A stretch of DNA of 64,000 bases from Streptomyces sp. NBC_00448 (GTDB lineage Bacteria; Actinomycetota; Actinomycetes; Streptomycetales; Streptomycetaceae): NCBI RefSeq assembly GCF_036014115.1, contig NZ_CP107913.1:3227001-3291000 (forward strand), written 5' to 3'. The notes beneath the pieces are model-generated. The model was given only the letters and a program-made list of their open reading frames with translations. It was not told where the DNA came from and made no database searches. The stretch's first letter is position 1. Each line of letters begins with the position of its first letter. Made by a program: the position numbers and the translations under genes. This document shows, one piece after another, positions 22,819-32,065 of this stretch.

Positions 22819-25620
22819 GTGCACACGTTCCGCACATCGGTGAGACGGCGAACGCCGTATCTCGCCGCCCTGGCCCTGGTGGCCGGCGGCTCCGGCCTGC
22901 TCGGCGCCGTCTCCGCCCCCACCGCGCAGGCCGCCCCCACCGCGGCCGACGCCTGCCCCTGGGTGCACTCCACCGCACCGATTCCCGACCGGGTCGCGCA
23001 GGTGCTGGCGCAGATGACGACCGCCCAGAAGGTGGCACTGGCCACCGGCACCGGCGGCTCCAGCTACGTCGGGTTCACACCGGCGATCCCCGCGCTGTGC
23101 ATCCCGGCGATGACCCTGGAGGACGGCCCGGCCGGCGTCGCCGACGGCATGAACGACGTCACCCAACTGCCCGCACCGGTCAGCGTCGCGTCCACCTGGG
23201 ACACCGCGGCCGAGCAGACGTACGGCCAGGTGATCGGCAGCGATCAGGCCGCCAAGGGCACCACCGTCGACCTCGGCCCGACCATCAACATCGACCGCGA
23301 CCCGCGCTGGGGCCGCGCCTTCGAGTCGATCGGCGAGGACCCTTACCTCAACGGCCAGTTGGGCGCCGCCGACATCAGGGGCGTGCAGTCCACGGGGGTG
23401 ATGGCCCAGGTCAAGCACCTGGCCGTCTACAACCAGGAGACCAACCGCAACACCCCCTCGGACGACGCGGTGATCAGCGACAAGGCGCTGCAGGAGATCT
23501 ACCTGCCGGCCTTCCAGGACGCGGTGCAGCAGGGCGCGGCCTCCTCCGTGATGTGCTCCTACAGCACCATCAACGGCACCTACGCCTGCCAGAACCCCGA
23601 CCTGCTGAACAGCACGCTGCGCGGGCAGTTCGGCTTCCAGGGTTTCGTGACCTCCGACTGGGGCGCCACCCACTCCACCGCCGCCTCGGCCAACTCCGGC
23701 CTGGACCAGGACATGCCGGGCAACGACGGCTACTACGGCACCGCGCTGAGCAACGCGGTCGGCTCCGGGGCGGTCAGCCAGGCCACGCTCGACACGATGG
23801 CCACCCGCATCCTCACCGAGATGTTCGCGTTCGGCCAGTTCGACAAGGCGCCGTCCGGCTCGCCGGGTGCGGTCGCCACCAGCACCGCGAACAAGACCGC
23901 GGCGACCCAGCTCTCCGCCGAGGGCACCGTCCTGCTGAAGAACAGCGGCGGCGTCCTGCCGTTCGGCTCGGGCACCTCCTCGATCGCGGTCATCGGCTCG
24001 GACGCCTCCACCAGCCCTCAGACCGCCGGCGGCGGCAGCGCGGCGGTCAACTCCAGCGGCACCGTGACCCCGTTGCAGGGCATCACCGCCCGGGCCGGCA
24101 GCGGCGTCAGCGTCAAGTACGACAGCGGTTCCGACACCGGCTCTGCCGCCTCGCTCGCCGCGGCCTCGTCGGTCGCGGTGGTCTTCGCCAGCGACTTCGA
24201 GTCCGAGGGCAGCGACCTGGGCGGCATCGACCTGCCTGCCTCGGAGAACAACCTGATCTCGGCGGTGGCCGCCGCCAACCCGAACACTGTGGTGGTGCTC
24301 AACACCGGCTCCGCCGTGACGATGCCCTGGCTGAACTCCGTGAAGGGCGTCATGGAGGCGTGGTACCCGGGCCAGAACGACGGCACCGCGATCGCCTCGC
24401 TGCTCTTCGGCGACAGCAACCCCTCCGGCCACCTCCCGGTGACCTTCCCCACCTCGCTGTCCCAGGTCCCCGCGCACACCACCGCGCAGTGGCCCGGCGC
24501 CGGCGGGCAGGTGCAGTACTCCGAGGGCGTCGACGTCGGCTACCGCTACTACGACGCCAACAACCTCACGCCGCTCTTCCCGTTCGGCTACGGCCTGTCG
24601 TACACCAGCTTCGCCTTCAGCGACCTGCACGTGGGCGCCCTGGCGGCGGGCGGCGCGGCCACCGTGACCGCGACCGTCACCAACACCGGCGCGCGGGCCG
24701 GCGCCGACGTCGCCCAGCTCTACGTCAGCCGACCGGCCGGCAACGGCGAACCGCCCCGGCAGCTGGAGGGCTTCGCCCGGGTGGACCTCCAGCCCGGCGC
24801 CAGCCAGACCGTCAGCTTCCCCGTCACCCAGCAGAACCTGCGCAGCTACGACGCCTCGTCCGACGCCTGGACCACCGCGACCGGCTCCTACGGCATCTCG
24901 GTCGGCGACTCCGACGGCAACCTGCCGCTGACCGGCACCCTGGACGTCACGTCGGCGCAGCTCGGCACGCCGCTGACCGTCACCGCGCCGGGCGCGCAGG
25001 AGGGCCTCACCGGCGCCGCGGTGTCCGTGCAGGTCGCCGCGCACGACACCACCGCCGGGCAGACCCCGTCCTTCACCGCCACCGGGCTGCCGGCCGGTAC
25101 CGCGATCTCGTCCTCGGGCGCGATCACCGGCATCCCGACCAAGGCCGGCACCAGCACGGTGACCGTCACCGCCCACGACGGCGCGGGCGCGAGCGCCTCG
25201 ACCACCTTCCTGTGGACGGTGGTGCCCGCGGACGCGGCGCTGGCCGGTCAACTCGTCGGCTACCAGGGCCTGTGCCTGGACGTGAACGCCGCGAACTCCG
25301 CCGACGGCACGAAGGTCGACGTCTACACCTGCAACGGCACCGCCGCCCAGCAGTGGACGGTCGGCAGCGACAACACGGTGCGGGCGCTCGGCAAGTGCCT
25401 GGACATCACGTCGGCGGGCACCGCCAACGGCACGAAGGTGCAGCTTTACACCTGCAACGGGACCGGTGCGCAGGTCTGGCAGCCGCAGGCCGACGGGGCG
25501 CTGCTCAACCCGAGTTCGGGGAGGTGCCTGGACGACACCGACGAGTCCACCACTCCCGGGACCCAGGTGCAGATCTGGGACTGCACCGGCGCGGCCAACC
25601 AGGTCTGGAAGCAGGGCTAG
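22819..25620 (+). CDS. Secreted GH3 beta-glucosidase with Ig-like and ricin-B lectin domains
   Basis: Hydrolyses terminal beta-linked sugars, probably cello-oligosaccharides. The 933-residue product starts at GTG 22819 (GGAGG four bases before). Order: signal peptide (about 1-37, AQAA), GH3 N-domain with nucleophile in GFVTSDWGA (Asp 280), GH3 C-domain (about 360-570), fibronectin-III-like domain (about 605-690), putative Ig domain (about 715-805) and a C-terminal ricin-type beta-trefoil with three QxW-like repeats (about 810-933). The lectin module suggests binding to polysaccharide. A CebR-like box lies upstream. Confidence 0.92.
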   Translation: MHTFRTSVRRRTPYLAALALVAGGSGLLGAVSAPTAQAAPTAADACPWVHSTAPIPDRVAQVLAQMTTAQKVALATGTGGSSYVGFTPAIPALCIPAMTLEDGPAGVADGMNDVTQLPAPVSVASTWDTAAEQTYGQVIGSDQAAKGTTVDLGPTINIDRDPRWGRAFESIGEDPYLNGQLGAADIRGVQSTGVMAQVKHLAVYNQETNRNTPSDDAVISDKALQEIYLPAFQDAVQQGAASSVMCSYSTINGTYACQNPDLLNSTLRGQFGFQGFVTSDWGATHSTAASANSGLDQDMPGNDGYYGTALSNAVGSGAVSQATLDTMATRILTEMFAFGQFDKAPSGSPGAVATSTANKTAATQLSAEGTVLLKNSGGVLPFGSGTSSIAVIGSDASTSPQTAGGGSAAVNSSGTVTPLQGITARAGSGVSVKYDSGSDTGSAASLAAASSVAVVFASDFESEGSDLGGIDLPASENNLISAVAAANPNTVVVLNTGSAVTMPWLNSVKGVMEAWYPGQNDGTAIASLLFGDSNPSGHLPVTFPTSLSQVPAHTTAQWPGAGGQVQYSEGVDVGYRYYDANNLTPLFPFGYGLSYTSFAFSDLHVGALAAGGAATVTATVTNTGARAGADVAQLYVSRPAGNGEPPRQLEGFARVDLQPGASQTVSFPVTQQNLRSYDASSDAWTTATGSYGISVGDSDGNLPLTGTLDVTSAQLGTPLTVTAPGAQEGLTGAAVSVQVAAHDTTAGQTPSFTATGLPAGTAISSSGAITGIPTKAGTSTVTVTAHDGAGASASTTFLWTVVPADAALAGQLVGYQGLCLDVNAANSADGTKVDVYTCNGTAAQQWTVGSDNTVRALGKCLDITSAGTANGTKVQLYTCNGTGAQVWQPQADGALLNPSSGRCLDDTDESTTPGTQVQIWDCTGAANQVWKQG

Positions 25621-25767
25621 GGTGCCCTGACCCCCCAGGGTGCCCCTGGACCCCGGTCGAGGGACCACCTGCCCGGTGGTGGGTTGCTCGCGCGGTTCCC
25701 CGGGCCCCTGGGTATGTGCGGCTCCCTCCGCGAGAAGAGGGTCACATACCCGGGGGCGCGGGGCGCC
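25621..25767. repeat. Dispersed palindromic repeat, copy between GH3 and rsmE
   Basis: Copy of the family seen at 3531/18517 and 30799. Head: TGCCCC...GGGACC; core: GCTCGCGCGGTTCCCC...; inner hairpin arms 25705-25718 and 25743-25756 (CCCCTGGGTATGTG / CACATACCCGGGGG, one mismatch). It lies between convergent genes and can act as a two-way terminator. Confidence 0.75.
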
Positions 25768-26511
25768 CTACGACCAACGGCCCGTTCGGGCCATCAGCAC
25801 GGACACCGCCGCCACCCCCGCTGTCGAGGTGCGCAGCACCGTGGGGCCCAGCCGGTAGGCGGCCGCGCCGGCGTCCGCGAACAGGGCCAGCTCTTCCGGG
25901 GCGACGCCGCCCTCGGGGCCGACCACCAGCACCACGGAACCGGTGGTGGGGAGTCGGGCGCCGGCCAGCGGGGCGGAGCCCTCCTCGTGGAGCACCGCGG
26001 CGAAGTCGGCGGCGGCGAGCAGCGCGCAGAGCTGACGTGTCGTCACCTGCTCGGCGACCGAAGGGAACCGCAGCCGCCGGGCCTGCTTGGCGGCCTCCCG
26101 GGCGGTGGAGCGCCACTTCGCCAGGGACTTCGCGCCGCGCTCGCCGCGCCACTGCGTCACGCAGCGGGCCGCCGCCCACGGCACCAGCGCGTCCACCCCG
26201 GCCTCGGTCATGGTCTCCACGGCGAGTTCGCCGCGGTCGCCCTTGGGCAGCGCCTGGACGACGGTGACCGACACGGCCGGCGCCGGCTCGGCGCGCGGCT
26301 CGCGCACCTCGACGTCGAGGACGTCCTTGCCGGTGACCGCGGCGACCACGCCGCTCGCCCCGCGCCCGGTCCCGTCGGTCAGCACGATCTCCTCCCCGAC
26401 CTGGAGCCGCCGCACCGACACCGCGTGCCGGCCCTCCGCGCCGTCGAGCCGTACCGTCGCCGGGGAGCCGTCGAGCGCGTCGGGGCCGACCAGGAAGACA
26501 GGGGCGGTCAT
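25768..26511 (-). CDS. rsmE: 16S rRNA (uracil1498-N3)-methyltransferase
   Basis: SPOUT-class enzyme that methylates U1498 of 16S rRNA using S-adenosylmethionine. The 247-residue product has the N-terminal PUA-like part (about 1-75), then the knotted domain with ALPKGDRGELAVETMTEAGV, RWRSTAREAAKQARR-like helix and the cofactor motif VVLVVGPEGGVAPEEL followed by LGPTVLRTSTA. ATG 26511 is set by the family N-terminus and overlaps the upstream stop (ATGA). Confidence 0.93.
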   Translation of the reverse strand: MTAPVFLVGPDALDGSPATVRLDGAEGRHAVSVRRLQVGEEIVLTDGTGRGASGVVAAVTGKDVLDVEVREPRAEPAPAVSVTVVQALPKGDRGELAVETMTEAGVDALVPWAAARCVTQWRGERGAKSLAKWRSTAREAAKQARRLRFPSVAEQVTTRQLCALLAAADFAAVLHEEGSAPLAGARLPTTGSVVLVVGPEGGVAPEELALFADAGAAAYRLGPTVLRTSTAGVAAVSVLMARTGRWS

Positions 26512-27572
26512 GCGTGGGCCCCCTGAGCGGCGTGGAGTTCGGCGACCAGGGTCTCCACGAGCGCGCCCGCCGACAGCTCCCGGGCCAGCCGGTGGCCCTG
26601 CCCGGCCCACAGCGCCATCGCCTGCGGGTCGCCGAGGTCGGCCGCGGCCCGGCGAACGGGTTGGGTCAGGTGGTGCACTTGCGGGTAGCCGGCCGGGGCG
26701 TAGCGGCCGTGCTCGCGGACGAAGCGGTTGAGCAGGCCGCGGGCCGGGCGGCCGGTGAACGCGCGGGTCAACTCGGTACGGGCGTACACCGGGTCCGTGA
26801 CCGCCCGCTTGTGCAGGGCGGACGCGCCGGACTCCGGGCAGACCAGGAACGCGGTGCCGAGCGCGGCCGCGGAGGCGCCCGCGGCGAGCACGGCGGCGAT
26901 CTGCTCGCCGCGCATCAGCCCGCCGGCGGCGATCATCGGCAGTTGCACCGCCTCGCGGACCTGCGTGATCAGCGACAGCAATCCGAAACCGGTGCCGTCG
27001 AGTTGGGGGTCGTCGCGGTGGGTGCCCTGGTGGCCGCCGGCCTCGACGCCCTGCACGCACAGCGCGTCGGCCCCGGCCCACTGCGCGGCCAGCGCCTCCG
27101 CGGGCGTGGTGACGGTGACGACGGTGTAGGTGCCGGCCTTCGCGAACGCGTCCAGCACGGTCCGGTCGGGGCAGCCGAAGGTGAAGCTCACCATCGGCAC
27201 CGGGTCCTCCAGCAGGATCGCCACCTTGGCGTCGTACCCGTCGTCGGAGCCCGCCTCCGGGTCGCCGAGCGCCGTGCCGTACCAGGCGGCCTCGCCGGCG
27301 AGTTGCTCGGCGTAGACCTCGACCGCGGACGGATCGACGGTGCCGGGCTGCGGCATGAACAAGTTCACCCCGAAGGGTTGCGACGTGGCGTCCCGCAGCT
27401 GCCGGATCTCCTGGTACATCGCCTCGGACGTCTTGTACCCGGCGGCGAGGAAGCCGAGGGCGCCGGCGCCCGCCACCGCGGCCGCCAGCCGCGGGTTGGA
27501 CGCGCCGCCGGCCATCGGGGCCTGCACGATCGGGTACGCCGAGTAGGAGGAGAGATCGGTCAACGCGGGCAT
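26508..27572 (-). CDS. Nitronate monooxygenase family flavoprotein
   Basis: FMN-dependent TIM-barrel enzyme of the 2-nitropropane dioxygenase/NMO class, oxidising alkyl nitronates. The 354-residue product shows the N-terminal PIVQAPMAGGASNPRLAAAV, the central GADALCVQGVEAGGHQGTH with the catalytic-type His and AAGGLMRGEQIAAVLAAGASAAALGTAFL for phosphate binding. It lies between dnaJ and rsmE, translationally coupled to rsmE. Confidence 0.88.
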   Translation of the reverse strand: MPALTDLSSYSAYPIVQAPMAGGASNPRLAAAVAGAGALGFLAAGYKTSEAMYQEIRQLRDATSQPFGVNLFMPQPGTVDPSAVEVYAEQLAGEAAWYGTALGDPEAGSDDGYDAKVAILLEDPVPMVSFTFGCPDRTVLDAFAKAGTYTVVTVTTPAEALAAQWAGADALCVQGVEAGGHQGTHRDDPQLDGTGFGLLSLITQVREAVQLPMIAAGGLMRGEQIAAVLAAGASAAALGTAFLVCPESGASALHKRAVTDPVYARTELTRAFTGRPARGLLNRFVREHGRYAPAGYPQVHHLTQPVRRAAADLGDPQAMALWAGQGHRLARELSAGALVETLVAELHAAQGAHA

Positions 27573-27667
27573 GTGGTCATCGTGTCACGTAGGGTGCCGC
27601 GCCAGGTGCCGCGGGGTGGCCGGGGCGGGAGACCGCCAACGGCGGGCCCGCCCCGCGAACGGCGTCC

Positions 27668-28804
27668 TCACCGCCCGTTGAAGGCGTCCTTCAGCCGGGA
27701 GAACAGCCCCTGCTGGCCGGGCGCGAACTGCCCGGTGGGCCGCTCCTCGCCACGCAGCTTCGCCAGCCGCCGCAGCAGGTCCTCCTGGTCGGCGTCGAGC
27801 TTGTGCGGGGTGACCACCTCGACGTGCACGATGAGGTCGCCGCGCCCGCCGCCGCGCAGGTGGGTGATGCCGCGCTGGTGCAGCGGGATCGACTGGCCGG
27901 ACTGGGTGCCGGGCCGCACGTCGACCTCCTCAAGGCCGTCCAGCGTCTCCAGCGGGCACTTGGTGCCGAGCGCGGCCGCGGTCATCGGGATGGTGACGGT
28001 GCAGTGCAGGTCGTCGCCGCGGCGCTGGAAGACCGCGTGCGGCAGCTCGCGGATCTCCACGTACAGGTCGCCGGCCGGGCCGCCGCCGGGGCCGACCTCA
28101 CCCTCGCCGGCGAGCTGGATGCGGGTGCCGTTGTCGACGCCGGCCGGGATCTTCACCGTCAGGGTCCGCCGGGAGCGCACCCGGCCGTCGCCCGCGCACT
28201 CCGGGCACGGGGTGGGCACCACGGTGCCGAAGCCCTGGCACTGCGGGCACGGCCGCGAGGTCATGACCTGGCCGAGGAAGGAGCGGGTGACCTGCGAGAC
28301 CTCGCCGCGACCGCGGCACATGTCGCAGGTCTGCGCGGAGGTGCCGGGCGCGGCGCCCTCCCCGTTGCAGGTGCCGCAGGTGACCGCGGTGTCCACCTGG
28401 ATGTCCTTGGTGGTGCCGAACGCGGCCTCGTCCAGCTCGATCTCCAGCCGGATCATCGCGTCCTGGCCGCGCCGGGTGCGCGAGCGCGGGCCGCGCTGCG
28501 AGGACTGCCCGAAGAAGGCGTCCATGATGTCGCTGAAGTTGCCGAAGCCCGCGCCGAAGCCGCCCGGGCCGCCGCCCCCGCCCGCGGCGGACAGCGGGTC
28601 GCCGCCGAGGTCGTAGACCTGCTTCTTCTGCGGGTCGGAGAGGACCTCGTAGGCCGCGTTGATCTCCTTGAACCGCTCCTGCGTCTTCGGGTCCGGATTG
28701 ACGTCCGGGTGCAGTTCGCGGGCGAGGCGGCGGAAGGCCTTCTTGATCTCGTCCGGGCCCGCGTCGCGGCGTACGCCGAGTACGGCGTAGTAGTCCGTGG
28801 CCAC
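27668..28804 (-). CDS. dnaJ: Chaperone DnaJ (second actinobacterial type, DnaJ2)
   Basis: Co-chaperone that delivers clients to DnaK and stimulates its ATPase. The 378-residue product has a J domain (about 1-70, HPD motif in RELHPDVNP), a Gly/Phe-rich linker (GGGGGPGGFGAGFG, about 75-90), four CxxCxGxG-type zinc motifs (about 140-205) and two beta-barrel substrate domains. It follows hrcA directly (stop of hrcA at 28805, start at 28804), so it is under the CIRCE-controlled hrcA promoter. Confidence 0.95.
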   Translation of the reverse strand: MATDYYAVLGVRRDAGPDEIKKAFRRLARELHPDVNPDPKTQERFKEINAAYEVLSDPQKKQVYDLGGDPLSAAGGGGGPGGFGAGFGNFSDIMDAFFGQSSQRGPRSRTRRGQDAMIRLEIELDEAAFGTTKDIQVDTAVTCGTCNGEGAAPGTSAQTCDMCRGRGEVSQVTRSFLGQVMTSRPCPQCQGFGTVVPTPCPECAGDGRVRSRRTLTVKIPAGVDNGTRIQLAGEGEVGPGGGPAGDLYVEIRELPHAVFQRRGDDLHCTVTIPMTAAALGTKCPLETLDGLEEVDVRPGTQSGQSIPLHQRGITHLRGGGRGDLIVHVEVVTPHKLDADQEDLLRRLAKLRGEERPTGQFAPGQQGLFSRLKDAFNGR

Positions 28805-29821
28805 CTACGACTCCGCCAGGATCTGTCCGACGTAACGTGCCACTGCGCGTACCGCTCCCATCGTTCCGGGGTAGTCCATGCGGGTCGGTCCGACCACGCC
28901 TAGCTTGGCGACTGCCTCGTCGCCCGAACCGTAGCCGACCGCCACCACGGAGGTGGAATTGAGGCCCTCGTGAAAATTCTCATGCCCGATCCGGACCGTC
29001 ATGGTGCCGTCGGCGGTCTCCCCGAGGAGTTTGAGGAGCACCATCTGCTCCTCGAGCGCTTCGAGCACCGGCCGGATCGTGAGCGGGAAGTCGTGGTGGA
29101 ACCGGGTCAGGTTGGCCGCGCCGCCCAGCATGATCCGCTCCTCCTTCTCCTCGACGAGGGTTTCGAGGAGGGTGGCGAGCACCGTGGCGACCGACGGGCG
29201 GTCGTCGGGGTCGAAGCTGTCCGCCAGGTCCTGCACCAGCGGCGGCACTTCGGGGAAACGGCAGCCGGTGACACGGCTGTTGAGCCGGGCGCGCAGGTCA
29301 GCGAGGACCGTCTCGCCGACCGGCCCCGGGCAGTCGATGATCCGCTGCTCGACCCGGCCGGTGTCGGTGATCAGCACGAGCATCGCCCGGGCCGGCGCGA
29401 GCGAGAGCAGTTCCACATGGCGCACCGACGAGCGGGTCAGCGACGGGTACTGCACGACGGCGACCTGCCGGGTGAGCTGCGCGAGCAGCCGCACGGTGCG
29501 GGCCACCACGTCGTCGAGGTCGACGGCGCCTTCGAGGAAGTTCTGGATGGCGCGCCGCTCGGCGCCCGACAGCGGCTTGACGCCGGCGAGCTTGTCGACG
29601 AAGAGCCGGTAGCCCTTGTCGGTGGGGATACGGCCGGCGCTGGTGTGGGGCTGCGCGATGTACCCCTCGTCCTCCAGGACCGCCATGTCGTTGCGCACGG
29701 TGGCCGGGGACACTCCCAGCGAGTGCCGCTCGGTGAGCGCCTTGGAACCGACCGGTTCCTCGGTGCCGACGTAGTCCTGAACGATGGCACGCAGCACTTC
29801 CAGCCTGCGTTCGCTCAACAT
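28805..29821 (-). CDS. hrcA: Heat-inducible transcription repressor HrcA
   Basis: Represses heat-shock genes by binding CIRCE operators, with GroEL-dependent folding as thermosensor. The 338-residue product from ATG 29821 (GGAGG upstream) has a winged-helix N-terminus ([51 protein letters not shown]) and the HrcA dimerisation/effector region, ending [19 protein letters not shown] element lies 36 bases upstream, so it is autoregulated. Confidence 0.95.
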   Translation of the reverse strand: MLSERRLEVLRAIVQDYVGTEEPVGSKALTERHSLGVSPATVRNDMAVLEDEGYIAQPHTSAGRIPTDKGYRLFVDKLAGVKPLSGAERRAIQNFLEGAVDLDDVVARTVRLLAQLTRQVAVVQYPSLTRSSVRHVELLSLAPARAMLVLITDTGRVEQRIIDCPGPVGETVLADLRARLNSRVTGCRFPEVPPLVQDLADSFDPDDRPSVATVLATLLETLVEEKEERIMLGGAANLTRFHHDFPLTIRPVLEALEEQMVLLKLLGETADGTMTVRIGHENFHEGLNSTSVVAVGYGSGDEAVAKLGVVGPTRMDYPGTMGAVRAVARYVGQILAES

Positions 29822-29856
29822 CGCGCACCTCCAACCCGGCGTCCCGGCCCTGCGGC

Positions 29857-29883
29857 CTGGCACTCCTCCGTTTCGAGTGCCAG
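29857..29883. promoter_or_regulatory. CIRCE operator
   Basis: CTGGCACTC, nine bases, GAGTGCCAG: a perfect inverted repeat matching the CIRCE consensus TTAGCACTC-N9-GAGTGCTAA at the core positions with the correct 9-base spacer. It lies just upstream of hrcA. Confidence 0.9.
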
Positions 29884-30081
29884 CGCTCCCGCAGTCAGTG
29901 TACGGCGCGGCGGCAAGGGCACGGCAAGAGCGCCGGGGATACGGTCTCGCGCGGCGGGCGGTACGGGCGATACGCGCGGTACGTACGGTGCCGCACGCGG
30001 TGGGTACGGTACCGCGCGCGGCCGGGGCGGGTCCCGGGGGTGCGGCGCGCGGCGCGGCGGGCATGGCGATAGCGTCGAGTC

Positions 30082-30798
30082 GTGAGCGATGAGGACAGCG
30101 GGTCGGTGTGGGAGCACCTCGCGCCGGGAGTCGCCAGGCGGCGGCTGCCGCACCTCGACGTGACCATCGGGCTGGTGGTCGGCGCGGACGGGGTGCTGCT
30201 GGTCGACACCGGGTCCACGCTGCGCGAGGGGGCGGAGCTGCGCGCCCAGGCCGAGGCGCTGACCGGCCGCCCGGTCACCCACGTGGTGCTCACCCACGGG
30301 CACTTCGACCACGTCTTCGGCACCGCGGCCTTCCCGGACGCCGAGGTGTACGGGCATCGCGCGCTCGACGGTCTGCTGCGGCGCGAGGGAGACGTCCTGC
30401 GCGCGGACGCGGTGGCGCACGGCACCGACCCCGCGGAGGCGGCCGACGCGGCCGACGCGCTGCGCCGCCCGACGCACCCGGTCGCCGACCGGCTCGCCCT
30501 CGATCTCGGCGACCGCCCGGTACTGCTGGTCCACCCCGGCCGCGGGCACACCGACCACGACCTCGTCGTGCACGTGCCCGGCGCCACCGCCAGCGATCCC
30601 ACGGTGGTCTTCTGCGGGGACCTCGTCGAGGAGTCCGGCGAGCCCCAGGCCGGCCCCGACGCCCACTCGGCGGAGTGGCCGACCACCCTCGACGCCCTCC
30701 TCGCCCTCGGGGGCGAGACGGCCCGCTACGTCCCCGGCCACGGCGCGGTGGTCGACGCCCGCTTTGTCCGCGGGTTGCGGGATGCCCTGACCCCCTAG
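30082..30798 (+). CDS. Metallo-beta-lactamase-fold hydrolase
   Basis: A 238-residue protein with the metal motif [10 protein letters not shown] (HxHxDH, about residues 72-80), a further His in [14 protein letters not shown], a CGDLVEESG metal Asp and PGHGAVVD near the C-terminus. Substrate unknown; the class includes glyoxalase II-like and RNase-like enzymes. The GTG is preceded by a -10-like TAGCGT and six bases, so the transcript may be leaderless. It diverges from hrcA. Confidence 0.85.
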   Translation: MSDEDSGSVWEHLAPGVARRRLPHLDVTIGLVVGADGVLLVDTGSTLREGAELRAQAEALTGRPVTHVVLTHGHFDHVFGTAAFPDAEVYGHRALDGLLRREGDVLRADAVAHGTDPAEAADAADALRRPTHPVADRLALDLGDRPVLLVHPGRGHTDHDLVVHVPGATASDPTVVFCGDLVEESGEPQAGPDAHSAEWPTTLDALLALGGETARYVPGHGAVVDARFVRGLRDALTP

Positions 30799-31050
30799 GC
30801 TGCCCCGTCCTGTCGGCCCCGGGACCACCCCTCGGTGGGTGGCTTGCCGCGCAGTTCCCCGCGCCCCTTCGGATTCGCGCCGTCTTGGTTGCCCGCCGTC
30901 CCCGTCCGCGCGCCGGTGGCCTGCTTGTCGCGCAGTTCCCCGCGCACCTTGGTAGGTGACCCTCTTTTCGCGGAGGGAGCCGCACAAACCCCGGAGGCGC
31001 GGGGAACTGCGCGCTCGGCAGGCCACCGCCCTGCGGCCGGGAACGTGCCT
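30799..31050. repeat. Dispersed palindromic repeat with 28-bp arms
   Basis: The 400-base gap 30799-31198 holds one partial copy (about 30783-30875) and a full hairpin: arms 30918-30945 and 30997-31024 are identical over 24 of 28 positions as reverse complements and share CGCGCAGTTCCCCGCGC. The loop contains AGGTGACCCTCTTTTCGCGGA-like sequence as in the copy at 25715. No gene is visible here. Confidence 0.8.
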
Positions 31051-31198
31051 CAGCCGAGACGGCGATGGCCCGCCACCCCGGCAAGGCGGGGACGGCGGGC
31101 AGCCAAGACGGCGGGTTGTCGTGGGGGGTGGGCACGACGGGTGGTCCCGGGGCGGGAGATCCGGGAAACCCGGGGGGTCAGGCCCTACGATCATCCGC

Positions 31199-32029
31199 AT
31201 GCGTAGCAGGAGTTATGACCCTGACCTCACCCCGCCCTGGAAGAAGTCCGACGCGGCGCCGGAGGTGGCCGCGGAGCGGGACCTGGTGGTCGAAGAGGTG
31301 AGCACGGGGTTCTGCGGAGCCGTGGTCCGGGTCGAGAAGACCGCCGAGGGCCTGACCGTGACGTTGGAGGACCGCTTCGGCAAGCTGCGGGTGTTCCCGA
31401 TGGCGCCGCGCGGCTTCCTGATCGACGGCCGCACCGTGACCCTCGTACGCCCGCGCGCGGCCGCACCGGCCCCGCGCGGCCCGCTGCTGTCGGCGTCGGG
31501 CTCGATCGCCGTGACGGACGCGAAGGCACGGGTCGCCCGGGCCGGGCGGATCTACGTGGAGGGCCGCCACGACGCGGAGCTGGTGGAGCGGGTGTGGGGC
31601 CACGACCTGCGGGTCGAGGGCGTCGTCGTGGAGTACCTGGAGGGCGTCGACGACCTGCCCGCGATCGTCTCGGCGTTCTCCCCCGGCCCGGACGCCCGCC
31701 TCGGCGTGCTGGTGGACCACCTGGTGCCGGGCTCCAAGGAGTCCCGGATCGCATCGTCGGTCACCGGCGCCGACGTGCTGGTGGTCGGCCACCCGTACAT
31801 CGACGTGTGGGAGGCCGTGAAACCGTCGTCGGTCGGCATCCCGGAGTGGCCCCGGGTGCCGCGCGGCGAGGACTGGAAGACGGGCGTGTGCCGGGCGCTG
31901 GGCTGGACGGACCTGACCACGGGCGAGGCGTGGCAGCGCATCCTGGCGTCGGTGGCGTCGTACAAGGACCTCAAGCCCGAGCTGCTGGGGGCCGTGGAGC
32001 ACCTGATCGACTTCGTGACGGCGCCGTAG
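31199..32029 (+). CDS. DUF3097 family protein
   Basis: A 276-residue actinobacterial protein of unknown function. Opening MRSRSYDPDLTPPWKKSD, central GRIYVEGRHDAELVERVWG and VDHLVPGSKESRIA, and SSVGIPEWPRVPRGEDWKTGVC are characteristic; the middle resembles a Toprim-like core. ATG 31199 follows a -10-like TACGAT by seven bases, which suggests a leaderless mRNA. Confidence 0.9.
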   Translation: MRSRSYDPDLTPPWKKSDAAPEVAAERDLVVEEVSTGFCGAVVRVEKTAEGLTVTLEDRFGKLRVFPMAPRGFLIDGRTVTLVRPRAAAPAPRGPLLSASGSIAVTDAKARVARAGRIYVEGRHDAELVERVWGHDLRVEGVVVEYLEGVDDLPAIVSAFSPGPDARLGVLVDHLVPGSKESRIASSVTGADVLVVGHPYIDVWEAVKPSSVGIPEWPRVPRGEDWKTGVCRALGWTDLTTGEAWQRILASVASYKDLKPELLGAVEHLIDFVTAP

Positions 32030-32065
32030 TGCGGGAGGCGGCGACGGGGCGGCCGGCCGCGGGCG

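Noticed and set aside
30918..31024. Possible CRISPR or insertion-sequence end
   Set aside because: It is a single palindrome of a dispersed repeat family, with no spacers, transposase or target duplication. No CRISPR array was seen anywhere in the window.
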